A stretch of 5,445 nt of DNA from an uncultured Collinsella sp. Its GTDB lineage: Bacteria > Actinomycetota > Coriobacteriia > Coriobacteriales > Coriobacteriaceae. Where the stretch lies: assembly GCA_959600835.1 (NCBI GenBank), contig CAUGNQ010000079.1:1-5445 (forward strand), in the 5' to 3' direction. Of the stretch, positions 1 through 5,048 are shown one piece after another. Positions within the stretch are counted from its first letter, which is position 1. The number at the start of each line of letters is the position of its first letter. Below the pieces are notes generated by a model. It was not told the origin of the DNA. It searched no databases and saw only the letters and a program-made list of their open reading frames with translations. Both the position numbers and the translations under genes were made by a program.

Positions 1-16
1 TATCGGGTACAACGGG

Positions 17-32
17 CTTTACGTGAGTAAAG
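17..32 (+). promoter_or_regulatory. Perfect short inverted repeat upstream of pckA
   Basis: CTTTAC and GTAAAG are separated by GTGA, giving a 6-bp perfect dyad 42 bases before the pckA start. As RNA it would form a small hairpin with a GNRA-type tetraloop. As DNA it could be an operator. A TACAAC at 8-13 could be a -10 box, which would put the dyad at the transcription start, but the -35 region lies outside the window. The dyad is seen directly; its role is inference. Confidence 0.35.
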
Positions 33-73
33 TGCGCGCCGCGTCCACGTGTCGCGTTTTTAAAGGAGGCCCC

Positions 74-1744
74 ATGCCTGGTGTTACCCCTGCAGAAGTT
101 CTGTCCAACTTTGGCATTACGCTGGTCGAAGACCCCGCCGAGAACCAGCCCCGCCTGCTGGTTGACCTGCCGGCAGCCGAGCTCGTCGAGCACGCCATCC
201 GCCGTGAAGAAGGCCGCATGGCCTCCAACGGCGCACTGGTGATCGAGACGGGGGAGCGTACCGGACGCTCGCCCAATGACCGTTTTATCGCCGACACCCC
301 CGATGTCCACGACAAGATCGCCTGGGGCGCCGTCAACCGCCCGCTTTCGATCGAGAGCTACGAGACCATCAAGGCTGGTATCGTCGACTACCTCAACGAG
401 CGCGATGTGTTCGTTACCCGCGGCATGGCGGGCGCCGACCGCAACCACACGCGCCGACTGCTCGTCGCCTGCGAGCGCGCCAGCCAGGCACTCTTCATTA
501 AGCAGATGCTCGCCCGCCCGCTTGCCCGCGAAATCGCGCGCACCGGCGAGCCGGACTTCTGTGTGCTCGCCGCGCCGGGCTACCAGTGCGATCCCGCCAT
601 CAAGGGCCTCAACTCCAGCGCCGCCGTGGTCATCAACTTCCAGGAGCGCGTGATTTTGGTCGCGGGTACCGGCTACTCCGGCGAGATCAAAAAGTCCATC
701 TTCAGCGTCATGAATTACCTGCTGCCCGTCGAGGACGACGTGCTGCCCATGCATTGCTCGGCTAGCATGGATCCCGTCACGCACGAGACCGCGGTGTTCT
801 TTGGCCTGTCGGGCACCGGCAAGACCACGCTTTCGGCCAACCCTACGCGCCTGCTGATCGGCGATGACGAGCACGGCTGGTCCGACATGGGCATCTTCAA
901 CATCGAGGGCGGCTGCTACGCCAAGTGCGAGGGCTTGGATGCGTTCCACGAGCCCGAGATCTTTAATGCCGTTCGCTTTGGCGCCATCTGCGAAAACGTG
1001 GTGCTCGATGAGGGCCGCAAGCCCAATTACGATGATATTTCGATTACGCACAACACGCGCGTGGCCTATCCCGTCGAGCATATTCCCAACGCGTGGACCA
1101 AGGGCATGGGTACCACTCCGAGCGTCGTGCTGTTTTTGACCTGTGATGCCTTTGGCGTGCTGCCGCCCATTTCGCGCCTGACGGCCGACGCCGCCATGTA
1201 TCACTTTGTGACGGGCTTTACGGCCAAGATCCCCGGCACCGAGGTCGGCGTCACCGAGCCCACGCCTACGTTTTCCTCGCTGTTCGGAGAGCCGTTTATG
1301 CCGCTCGACCCTCTGGTCTACGCCAAGATGCTCGGCGAGCGTATCGCCGACGGGCGCACCCGCGTCTATCTGGTCAACACCGGCTGGATCGGCGGCGGTT
1401 ATGGCGTGGGCCATCGCATCGAGCTTGCCTACACGCGCGCCCTGGTGGCCCGCGCTCTTGACGGTACCATCGAGGATAGCGAGTTCGTGCACGACGATAT
1501 CTTCAATGTCGACATTCCCACGACGTGCCACGGTGTGCCCGACGGCATCCTGGTGCCGCGCCAGTACTGGCAGAGCACCGCGCGCTATGACGAGGCCGCG
1601 CACAACTTGGCGGTGATGTTCGAGGAGAACTTCGAGAAGAAGTACTCGCACCTGCCCGAGTCCGTTAAGGCCGCCGGCCCGCACGCCCATGCGTCCGCCG
1701 AGGCCCGTCATCGCGGCCGCGGCCTGCTGGGACTCCGCCACTAG
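74..1744 (+). CDS. pckA: Phosphoenolpyruvate carboxykinase (ATP)
   Basis: This enzyme interconverts oxaloacetate plus ATP with phosphoenolpyruvate, CO2 and ADP in the cytosol. It serves gluconeogenesis, or in fermenters often runs in the carboxylating direction. The family signature is complete: TGRSPNDRF (residues 63-71, with R65 as in the E. coli enzyme), YSGEIKK (201-207), H227, the P-loop GLSGTGKTT (244-252), the metal-binding DDEHGW (264-269), FNIEGGCYAK (275-284), EPTPTF (395-400) and NTGW (435-438). The start is the ATG at 74, because AAAGGAGG at 62-69 sits just upstream; the frame stays open to a GTG at 23, which lacks such a site. At 556 residues it is slightly longer than the E. coli protein of about 540. 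It continues about 20 His/Arg/Ala-rich residues past the AAGP where E. coli PckA ends. The usual TENTR motif reads THNTR (H326, R329). Repeat copy 1 follows 15 bases after the stop. Confidence 0.96.
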   Translation: MPGVTPAEVLSNFGITLVEDPAENQPRLLVDLPAAELVEHAIRREEGRMASNGALVIETGERTGRSPNDRFIADTPDVHDKIAWGAVNRPLSIESYETIKAGIVDYLNERDVFVTRGMAGADRNHTRRLLVACERASQALFIKQMLARPLAREIARTGEPDFCVLAAPGYQCDPAIKGLNSSAAVVINFQERVILVAGTGYSGEIKKSIFSVMNYLLPVEDDVLPMHCSASMDPVTHETAVFFGLSGTGKTTLSANPTRLLIGDDEHGWSDMGIFNIEGGCYAKCEGLDAFHEPEIFNAVRFGAICENVVLDEGRKPNYDDISITHNTRVAYPVEHIPNAWTKGMGTTPSVVLFLTCDAFGVLPPISRLTADAAMYHFVTGFTAKIPGTEVGVTEPTPTFSSLFGEPFMPLDPLVYAKMLGERIADGRTRVYLVNTGWIGGGYGVGHRIELAYTRALVARALDGTIEDSEFVHDDIFNVDIPTTCHGVPDGILVPRQYWQSTARYDEAAHNLAVMFEENFEKKYSHLPESVKAAGPHAHASAEARHRGRGLLGLRH

Positions 1745-1759
1745 CGTTGCCTCAGGTCC

Positions 1760-1800
1760 AAAACCACCATAAAGGGGATAGGCACCTTTGCGTTGGTTTT
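1760..1800 (+). repeat. Palindromic repeat copy 1 (orientation A), probable pckA terminator
   Basis: The arms 1760-1775 and 1785-1800 form an imperfect stem around the 9-base loop GGATAGGCA. The 3' arm ends in four T. It is the most diverged of the four copies: two mismatched pairs and one G-U wobble break the middle of the stem. It lies 15 bases after the pckA stop and probably terminates that transcript. The TTGCTT -35 box of the next promoter begins inside its last two bases. Confidence 0.75.
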
Positions 1801-1827
1801 GCTTGGGCGGATGACTCGGGTTACAAT
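1799..1827 (+). promoter_or_regulatory. Sigma-A/sigma-70-type promoter for the leader before the B3/B4 gene
   Basis: TTGCTT (1799-1804) and TACAAT (1822-1827) are separated by exactly 17 bases, close to the housekeeping consensus TTGACA/TATAAT. Transcription would begin near 1834. This is the best-looking promoter in the window. It sits between the copy 1 hairpin and a structured leader, so it should drive the leader RNA and, by readthrough, the B3/B4 gene. Confidence 0.55.
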
Positions 1828-1833
1828 ACGCCT

Positions 1834-1927
1834 GACATATCGTCCCCTTCTCCGGATGGGGGCAGCGTAAGCGCTCTTGTGGCGGCACCGTAGGACTTTG
1901 AAGGTGGCCGCTGTGAGAGCGCTTTTT
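1834..1927 (+). ncRNA. Structured leader RNA or attenuator ending in an intrinsic terminator
   Basis: About 95 bases of predicted transcript precede the B3/B4 gene. A small CCCC/GGGG hairpin (1844-1861) comes first. A long hairpin follows with a perfect 9-bp basal stem (1869-1877 with 1916-1924), a TGTG/TGTG wobble section, and an upper stem (1882-1889 with 1903-1911) around a 13-base loop. Five T at 1923-1927 follow directly, as in a Rho-independent terminator. The bases AGCG and CGCT (1864-1867 and 1872-1875) can pair instead, which would tie up the 5' arm of the terminator. No second promoter is obvious between 1928 and 1960, so B3/B4 expression would depend on readthrough. It could be a riboswitch-like attenuator or a free-standing small RNA. 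I do not recognise a known riboswitch class. Confidence 0.5.
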
Positions 1928-1971
1928 GTTTAGGTGCCCTCGCTCGGGCGCGCACAGTGAAGGGAGAGCGT

Positions 1972-2691
1972 ATGAAGGGCTTTGTTGCCGAGAATTCGTT
2001 TTGGGAGCTGTTTCCGCAGGCAGCGGTCGGCGTCGTGGTCGTAAAGGGCATGAAGCCCGCGGCCCAGATTCCTCAAGAGGATGTGGATGCCATTGCGGCG
2101 CTGCTTGACCGCGCCAACATCGATGCGGAGCGTCATCTGACCAGCGATACTATCAGCGAGAACGCGCCGGTCAAGGCATGGCGCGAGGCCTATCGTCTGT
2201 TTAAGACCAAAAAGGGCGCCCGCTGCTCGATCGAGAACTTGCTCAAGCGCGTGCTCAAGGGCAAGCCGGTGGGCCACATCACGCCTGCGGTGGACATCTA
2301 CAACACGGTGTCGCTGACTTACGCGCTACCCGTAGGAGGCGAGGATTTGCATGCGATTGAGGGAGACCTTCGCTTGAGGGTGACCGACGGTGGCGATGCG
2401 TTCTTGCCGCTTGGCGAGGAAGCGGATGACCCGACGCTGCCCGGCGAGCTCGCCTACATCGACGAAGCAGGCGCCGTGTGCCGCTGCTGGAACTGGCGCG
2501 ACGGCGTTCGAACGGCCCTGTCCGACGATTCGGCCGATGCGTTCCTGGCGATTGAGTGTGTTGAGCCCGAGCGCATGGGGGATTGCCAGGCCGCCATCGA
2601 TCGCTTAGCCGAGCTGCTCGAGCGGTATTTGGGAGCGACGGTTGTCGTTAAGACGCTTGTGACCCGCAACAATCCCTGTGTGGAGCTATAG
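1972..2691 (+). CDS. Stand-alone B3/B4-domain protein (PheT beta-subunit-like)
   Basis: The 239-residue protein resembles the B3/B4 domain of the phenylalanyl-tRNA synthetase beta subunit in free-standing form. In PheRS that domain contains the editing site for mischarged tRNA. For the free-standing family the substrate is not firmly known, so a role in clearing misacylated tRNA is inference. Diagnostic stretches are W70-x3-Y74-x2-F77, the CSIENLLKRV segment (85-94), NTVSLTYALPVGGEDL (111-126) and CRCWNWRDG (170-178). The ATG at 1972 is chosen because GGGAG at 1962-1966 lies five bases before it. A GTG at 1957 in frame would add five residues but overlaps that ribosome binding site. The gene stands alone between a structured leader and repeat copy 2. 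Confidence 0.85.
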   Translation: MKGFVAENSFWELFPQAAVGVVVVKGMKPAAQIPQEDVDAIAALLDRANIDAERHLTSDTISENAPVKAWREAYRLFKTKKGARCSIENLLKRVLKGKPVGHITPAVDIYNTVSLTYALPVGGEDLHAIEGDLRLRVTDGGDAFLPLGEEADDPTLPGELAYIDEAGAVCRCWNWRDGVRTALSDDSADAFLAIECVEPERMGDCQAAIDRLAELLERYLGATVVVKTLVTRNNPCVEL

Positions 2692-2717
2692 CGGCGCCTA
2701 GAACCTATTGATGCCCC

Positions 2718-2756
2718 AAACCACCACAAAGGTGCCTGTTCCCTTTGTGGTGGTTT
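2718..2756 (+). repeat. Palindromic repeat copy 2 (orientation B), Rho-independent terminator
   Basis: A perfect 15-bp stem (2718-2732 with 2742-2756) encloses the loop TGCCTGTTC, and the 3' arm runs into five T (2754-2758). It lies 26 bases after the B3/B4 stop and is a convincing intrinsic terminator. The loop is the reverse complement of that in copies 1 and 3, allowing one base difference, so this copy is inverted relative to them. Confidence 0.85.
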
Positions 2757-2830
2757 TTATGTTGATGGGTTAACAAATGGGTCGCGTGGAGGCGGCAGTC
2801 GCTGAGTACGGCTAAGATGTTTACCCGTTA

Positions 2831-2839
2831 GCATCATGC
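2831..2839 (+). promoter_or_regulatory. Short dyad GCAT-C-ATGC before the MarR gene
   Basis: A 4-bp inverted repeat with one central base lies 22 bases before the marR start, flanked by TTA and AA that nearly extend the symmetry. TAAGAT at 2813-2818 could be a -10 box, but no matching -35 is seen. MarR proteins often bind short palindromes in their own promoter region, so an autoregulatory site is possible. The arms are very short and this is weak evidence. Confidence 0.2.
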
Positions 2840-2861
2840 AAGCGAAAGGCGGTCGTCTCCC

Positions 2862-3311
2862 ATGCAGCAGAACGACGAGACACGTTTTGAGGATTTTGTC
2901 GGACTGATTAGCGGGCTCTACAAGGAGATTCAGCGTATCAAGACGTCCGAGGGCGCAAGGCTGGGCCTCAAGGGCTCCGACGTCATGTGCCTGTACTACC
3001 TGGAGCGCAGCAAGGACGGCATGACCGGCGCCGACCTTGCTCGCGTGGCCGGCGTGACGCGCGCTGCCGTTTCGCGCACGCTGGCGCACCTGGAGGAGGG
3101 CGGCTTTGTCGAGGTTGATGACTCGGGCGATGCTGCCGTCAAGTACCGCGCCCCGGTTCGCCTGACCACGCTTGGCGGCGAGAGCATGAACGAGGCCGAC
3201 CGCATCATCCACGACGTGCTCGACACCACCGGTAAGGCCATGGGCGTGGAACAGCGCGAGCAGATGTATGCGTCGCTGCGTACGATTCTCAACACCCTGC
3301 GCGAGATCTAA
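2862..3311 (+). CDS. MarR-family winged-helix transcriptional regulator
   Basis: This 149-residue protein has the size and layout of MarR regulators, which bind DNA as dimers and usually repress until a small ligand or oxidant binds. N-terminal helices (about 5-35) and the C-terminal helix pair (about 107-148) would form the dimer interface. The winged helix-turn-helix has its first helix at MTGADLARVAGV (54-65), the recognition helix at TRAAVSRTLAHLEEGGFV (66-83) and the wing at about 84-101. No other in-frame ATG lies upstream. The likely ribosome binding site GAAAGG (2844-2849) is 12 bases away, which is rather far. C43 is the only cysteine. No terminator follows, so cotranscription with the DegV gene 117 bases downstream is plausible. 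The ligand and targets are not visible; a FabT-like lipid role is speculation from the neighbour. Confidence 0.88.
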   Translation: MQQNDETRFEDFVGLISGLYKEIQRIKTSEGARLGLKGSDVMCLYYLERSKDGMTGADLARVAGVTRAAVSRTLAHLEEGGFVEVDDSGDAAVKYRAPVRLTTLGGESMNEADRIIHDVLDTTGKAMGVEQREQMYASLRTILNTLREI

Positions 3312-3428
3312 GACCGCCAAAGCATTTTCTTCCAACTAGCAACTGCATCGTCCCGTTTGAGCGTATACCGTGCCTGGGCATTGCTGTCAACATTCCCTGC
3401 GCGAGACCTGCGCAAGAAAGGATTTGTT

Positions 3429-4283
3429 ATGACCGTCCGCATTATTACCGATTCCGCAAGCGATATGTCGCCGGCGGAGCACCCCGCTCTGCGTGTTTTG
3501 CCGCTGTCCGTCACCTTTGGCACCGATGTGTACATGGATGGCATCGACATCGATCACCAGCGCTTTTACGAGATGCTCGTGGAGCGCGATGAGCTGCCCA
3601 AGACTGGCCAGGTCAACCCGTACGCGTTTTCTCAGGCTATCGCCGAGGTTCGTGAAGCCGGCGATGAGGCTGTGATTATTACCGTGGGCGCTAAGCTATC
3701 AGGCACCAATCAGAGTGCCCGTACCGCACTTGCCGAGGCGCCGGGCGGCGACGTGTTTGTCGTGGACAGCAATAACGTCACCCTGGGTGAGCGCGTGCTG
3801 GTCGAGTATGCCCTGCGTCTGGTGGACGAGGGCCAGGGAGCGGCCCAGATCGCGGCGGCCGTCGAGGCCGTGCGCGACCGCGTGGTGGTTATCGGCCTGC
3901 TCGAGACGCTGGAGTATCTGGTGCGCGGCGGTCGCCTGTCTGCTGCGGCCGGCGCCGTGGGCACGCTGCTCAACGTGAAGCCCGTTGTAGCCGCCGAAGA
4001 CGGTCTGATCGTGCAGCTGGGCAAGGCGCGCGGTTCCAAGAACGGCCGTAACCTGCTCAACCAAAAGGTCGAAAAGGCAGGCGGCATCGACTTTTCCATG
4101 CCGCTGGCGCTGGGCTATACGGGCCTTTCGGACGCTGTGCTCAAGAAGTACATCGAGGACAGCGCCGCGCTGTGGGCCGGCCATGCCGAGAGCGAGCTGC
4201 CCATCCACACCATTGGCGCCACCATCGGCACCCACGTGGGCCCCGGTGCCGTAGCCGTAGCCTTCTTCCGCCCCGCCAACTAG
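3429..4283 (+). CDS. DegV-family fatty-acid-binding protein (FakB-like)
   Basis: DegV-family proteins bind a fatty acid. In Firmicutes the FakB members present it to the kinase FakA, giving acyl-phosphate for phospholipid synthesis. This 284-residue protein has typical family length and motifs: TDSASD (7-12), LPKTGQVNP (56-64), GAKLSGT (87-93), VVDS (111-114), RGGRLS (166-171) with LLNVKP (180-185), and the C-terminal IGTHVGPGA (266-274), whose histidine lies near the bound carboxylate in the family. The ATG at 3429 is supported by AAAGGA at 3417-3422, six bases upstream; the frame is open back to a TTG at 3357 without a comparable site. No FakA kinase gene is in the window, so the partner is inferred. 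The MarR gene upstream may share its transcript, and repeat copy 3 follows 10 bases after the stop. Confidence 0.92.
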   Translation: MTVRIITDSASDMSPAEHPALRVLPLSVTFGTDVYMDGIDIDHQRFYEMLVERDELPKTGQVNPYAFSQAIAEVREAGDEAVIITVGAKLSGTNQSARTALAEAPGGDVFVVDSNNVTLGERVLVEYALRLVDEGQGAAQIAAAVEAVRDRVVVIGLLETLEYLVRGGRLSAAAGAVGTLLNVKPVVAAEDGLIVQLGKARGSKNGRNLLNQKVEKAGGIDFSMPLALGYTGLSDAVLKKYIEDSAALWAGHAESELPIHTIGATIGTHVGPGAVAVAFFRPAN

Positions 4284-4293
4284 CTTTCCGGTC

Positions 4294-4334
4294 AAAACCA
4301 CCATAAAGGGGACAGGCACCTTTGTGGTGGTTTA
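4294..4334 (+). repeat. Palindromic repeat copy 3 (orientation A), terminator or attenuator between degV and the MGMT gene
   Basis: The 15-bp stem (4295-4309 with 4319-4333) has a single G-U wobble, and the loop is GGACAGGCA. Only three T close the 3' arm before the sequence turns mixed, so termination may be leaky. The ribosome binding site of the next gene starts 16 bases later. On the opposite strand the wobble would be an A-C mismatch, so the hairpin is better in + strand RNA. Confidence 0.78.
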
Positions 4335-4362
4335 TGCTGGTTCCGGTTGAAAGGAGCATGCG

Positions 4363-4683
4363 ATGGCGTCTGAGGGCTTTTTCGAGCGGGTGTACGAGGT
4401 AGTCGAGCAGATTCCCGAGGGGATGGTCGCCACCTACGGTCAGGTGGCGCTGCTCGCCGGTCGCCCGCGAAGCGCGCGCTATGTGGGCTATGCGCTGCAC
4501 AGCAATCCGCGCCCTGGTCAGATTCCCTGTCATCGCGTGGTGTTTGCCGACGGTCGTATCTGTGAGGGCTTTGCCTTTGGCGGTCCCGATGCTCAACGTG
4601 AGCTCTTAATGGGGGAGGGCGTGGCGTTTGCCGATCCCATGCGCGTTGACCTGGCTGCCAGCCGTTGGCCGGCCGGGCTCTAG
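4363..4683 (+). CDS. MGMT-family alkylguanine-DNA alkyltransferase, minimal single-domain form
   Basis: The protein is only 106 residues and consists of the DNA-binding and active-site domain of O6-alkylguanine-DNA alkyltransferases, without the N-terminal domain of Ogt or human MGMT. It keeps the acceptor motif PCHRVV (55-60, C56), a TYG before the helix-turn-helix (24-26), the arginine finger in SARYVGYAL (R39), the hinge asparagine N48 and a glutamate in LLMGEG (E85). Alkyltransferase-like (ATL) proteins of similar size usually replace the cysteine with tryptophan or alanine, so this one could still accept alkyl groups itself; activity is inferred. The start at 4363 is set by AAGGAG at 4351-4356; the ATG at 4358 is in another frame. 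Only 28 bases separate it from repeat copy 3, so it probably depends on readthrough from degV. Repeat copy 4 follows the stop by 15 bases. Confidence 0.9.
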   Translation: MASEGFFERVYEVVEQIPEGMVATYGQVALLAGRPRSARYVGYALHSNPRPGQIPCHRVVFADGRICEGFAFGGPDAQRELLMGEGVAFADPMRVDLAASRWPAGL

Positions 4684-4698
4684 CAGCTCGCTCGTGCC

Positions 4699-4739
4699 AA
4701 AACCACCACAAAGGTGCCTGTCCCCTTTGTGGTGGTTTT
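4699..4739 (+). repeat. Palindromic repeat copy 4 (orientation B), terminator of the MGMT gene
   Basis: A perfect 16-bp stem (4699-4714 with 4724-4739) encloses the loop TGCCTGTCC and ends in four T. This is the best-conserved copy. Its loop is the exact reverse complement of the copy 3 loop, so the two copies form an inverted pair around the MGMT gene. Confidence 0.85.
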
Positions 4740-4777
4740 CCGTTGCAGGTTTACCTGGGCTAACTTATGGAGAACGT

Positions 4778-4807
4778 ATGACGGCGCGGTTTGACGCTAC
4801 AAAGTAA
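4778..4807 (+). CDS. Possible nine-residue leader peptide
   Basis: GGAG at 4769-4772 is followed at five bases by an ATG and a tiny reading frame, MTARFDATK, ending in TAA at 4805. TTGCAG (4743-4748) and TATGGA (4766-4771) with a 17-base gap could be a weak promoter, although its -10 box would overlap the ribosome binding site and so could not serve this frame. The frame lies between the inverted arms GGTTTAC (4749-4755) and GTAAACC (4804-4810). It may be chance, since short frames with a purine-rich lead are common. Confidence 0.2.
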   Translation: MTARFDATK

Positions 4808-4833
4808 ACCACGGTGAACTATATTGTTTTCAG

Positions 4834-4966
4834 CAACGGAGCAGGCAATAGGCGATGAAAAAGCCTGCCCTGTTGAGTTTGATTCGCATTCCTCCCCTCT
4901 GTGCGATTCAACGGTGTACTTCGGGAAAGCGCCCGCCGGCTGCCATGGCCGGCGGGCGCTTTCCTG
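4834..4966 (+). ncRNA. Candidate small RNA: three hairpins in series, C-rich loop, strong final stem
   Basis: This fills most of the gene-free stretch 4684-5048. Hairpin 1 pairs 4834-4846 with 4863-4875 (GCAGGC/GCCTGC core plus weaker outer pairs). Hairpin 2 pairs 4879-4888 with 4902-4911, one mismatch, around the loop TCCTCCCCTCT, whose CCTCC is complementary to a Shine-Dalgarno core. Hairpin 3 is the strong stem at 4924-4964. This order, with an exposed C-rich loop before a terminator-like stem, resembles Gram-positive small RNAs that pair with ribosome binding sites. A TATATT at 4820-4825 could be a -10 box, but no good -35 is visible. I do not recognise a known RNA family. It could also be a long 3' region of the MGMT transcript. 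Confidence 0.4.
4924..4964. terminator. Strong GC-rich hairpin, possibly a bidirectional terminator
   Basis: A perfect 17-bp stem (4924-4940 with 4948-4964) has a 7-base loop and can be lengthened by a G-U and a C-G pair. It is by far the most stable hairpin in the window. The T residues after it are few in either direction (GCTTTCCTGT on +), so it is not a textbook terminator. It lies between the + strand cluster and the converging gene at 5049-5342 on the opposite strand and could end transcription from both sides. Confidence 0.6.
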
Positions 4967-5008
4967 TAATCATGGGACAAAACATCAGGTCCGTTATCCC
5001 AAAATGAG

Positions 5009-5036
5009 GTGCCGACGTTTGGCCTTAGGGCGGCAC
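5009..5036 (-). terminator. Weak hairpin just downstream of the minus-strand gene
   Basis: GTGCCG (5009-5014) and CGGCAC (5031-5036) form a 6-bp stem starting 12 bases after the stop of the cysteine-rich gene. Read on the minus strand it is followed by CTCATTTTGG, which has four T after a short gap. It might be a weak terminator for that gene, with the stronger stem at 4924-4964 behind it. Confidence 0.3.
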
Positions 5037-5048
5037 AAACTTTGATTG

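Noticed and set aside
23..73. GTG start giving a pckA protein 17 residues longer
   Set aside because: The ATG at 74 has a strong AAAGGAGG just upstream, the GTG has none, and family alignment fits the shorter form.
1840..1870. Signal recognition particle RNA (4.5S)-like segment CTCCGGATGGGGGCAGC
   Set aside because: The GGAA tetraloop and the AGCA asymmetric loop are not preserved, and the flanking helix does not extend as in SRP RNA.
1901..1914. T-box-like sequence (GGTGGCCGC) before a gene of a tRNA-synthetase-related family
   Set aside because: The conserved AGGGTGGNACCGCG is not matched. The segment lies in the 3' arm of the terminator rather than before its 5' arm, and the leader is too short for a stem I with specifier loop.
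2757..3335. Long minus-strand open frame opposite marR
   Set aside because: It mirrors the marR coding strand in GC-rich DNA, has no ribosome binding site and no recognisable protein; marR has clear family motifs.
3699..4319. Long minus-strand open frames opposite degV
   Set aside because: They are antisense shadows of a gene with full DegV motifs, and one runs into repeat copy 3.
1760..4739. CRISPR array or integron attC sites as an explanation of the four repeats
   Set aside because: Spacing is hundreds of bases with genes between, the copies alternate in orientation, and neither a cas gene, an integrase nor attC core sites are present.
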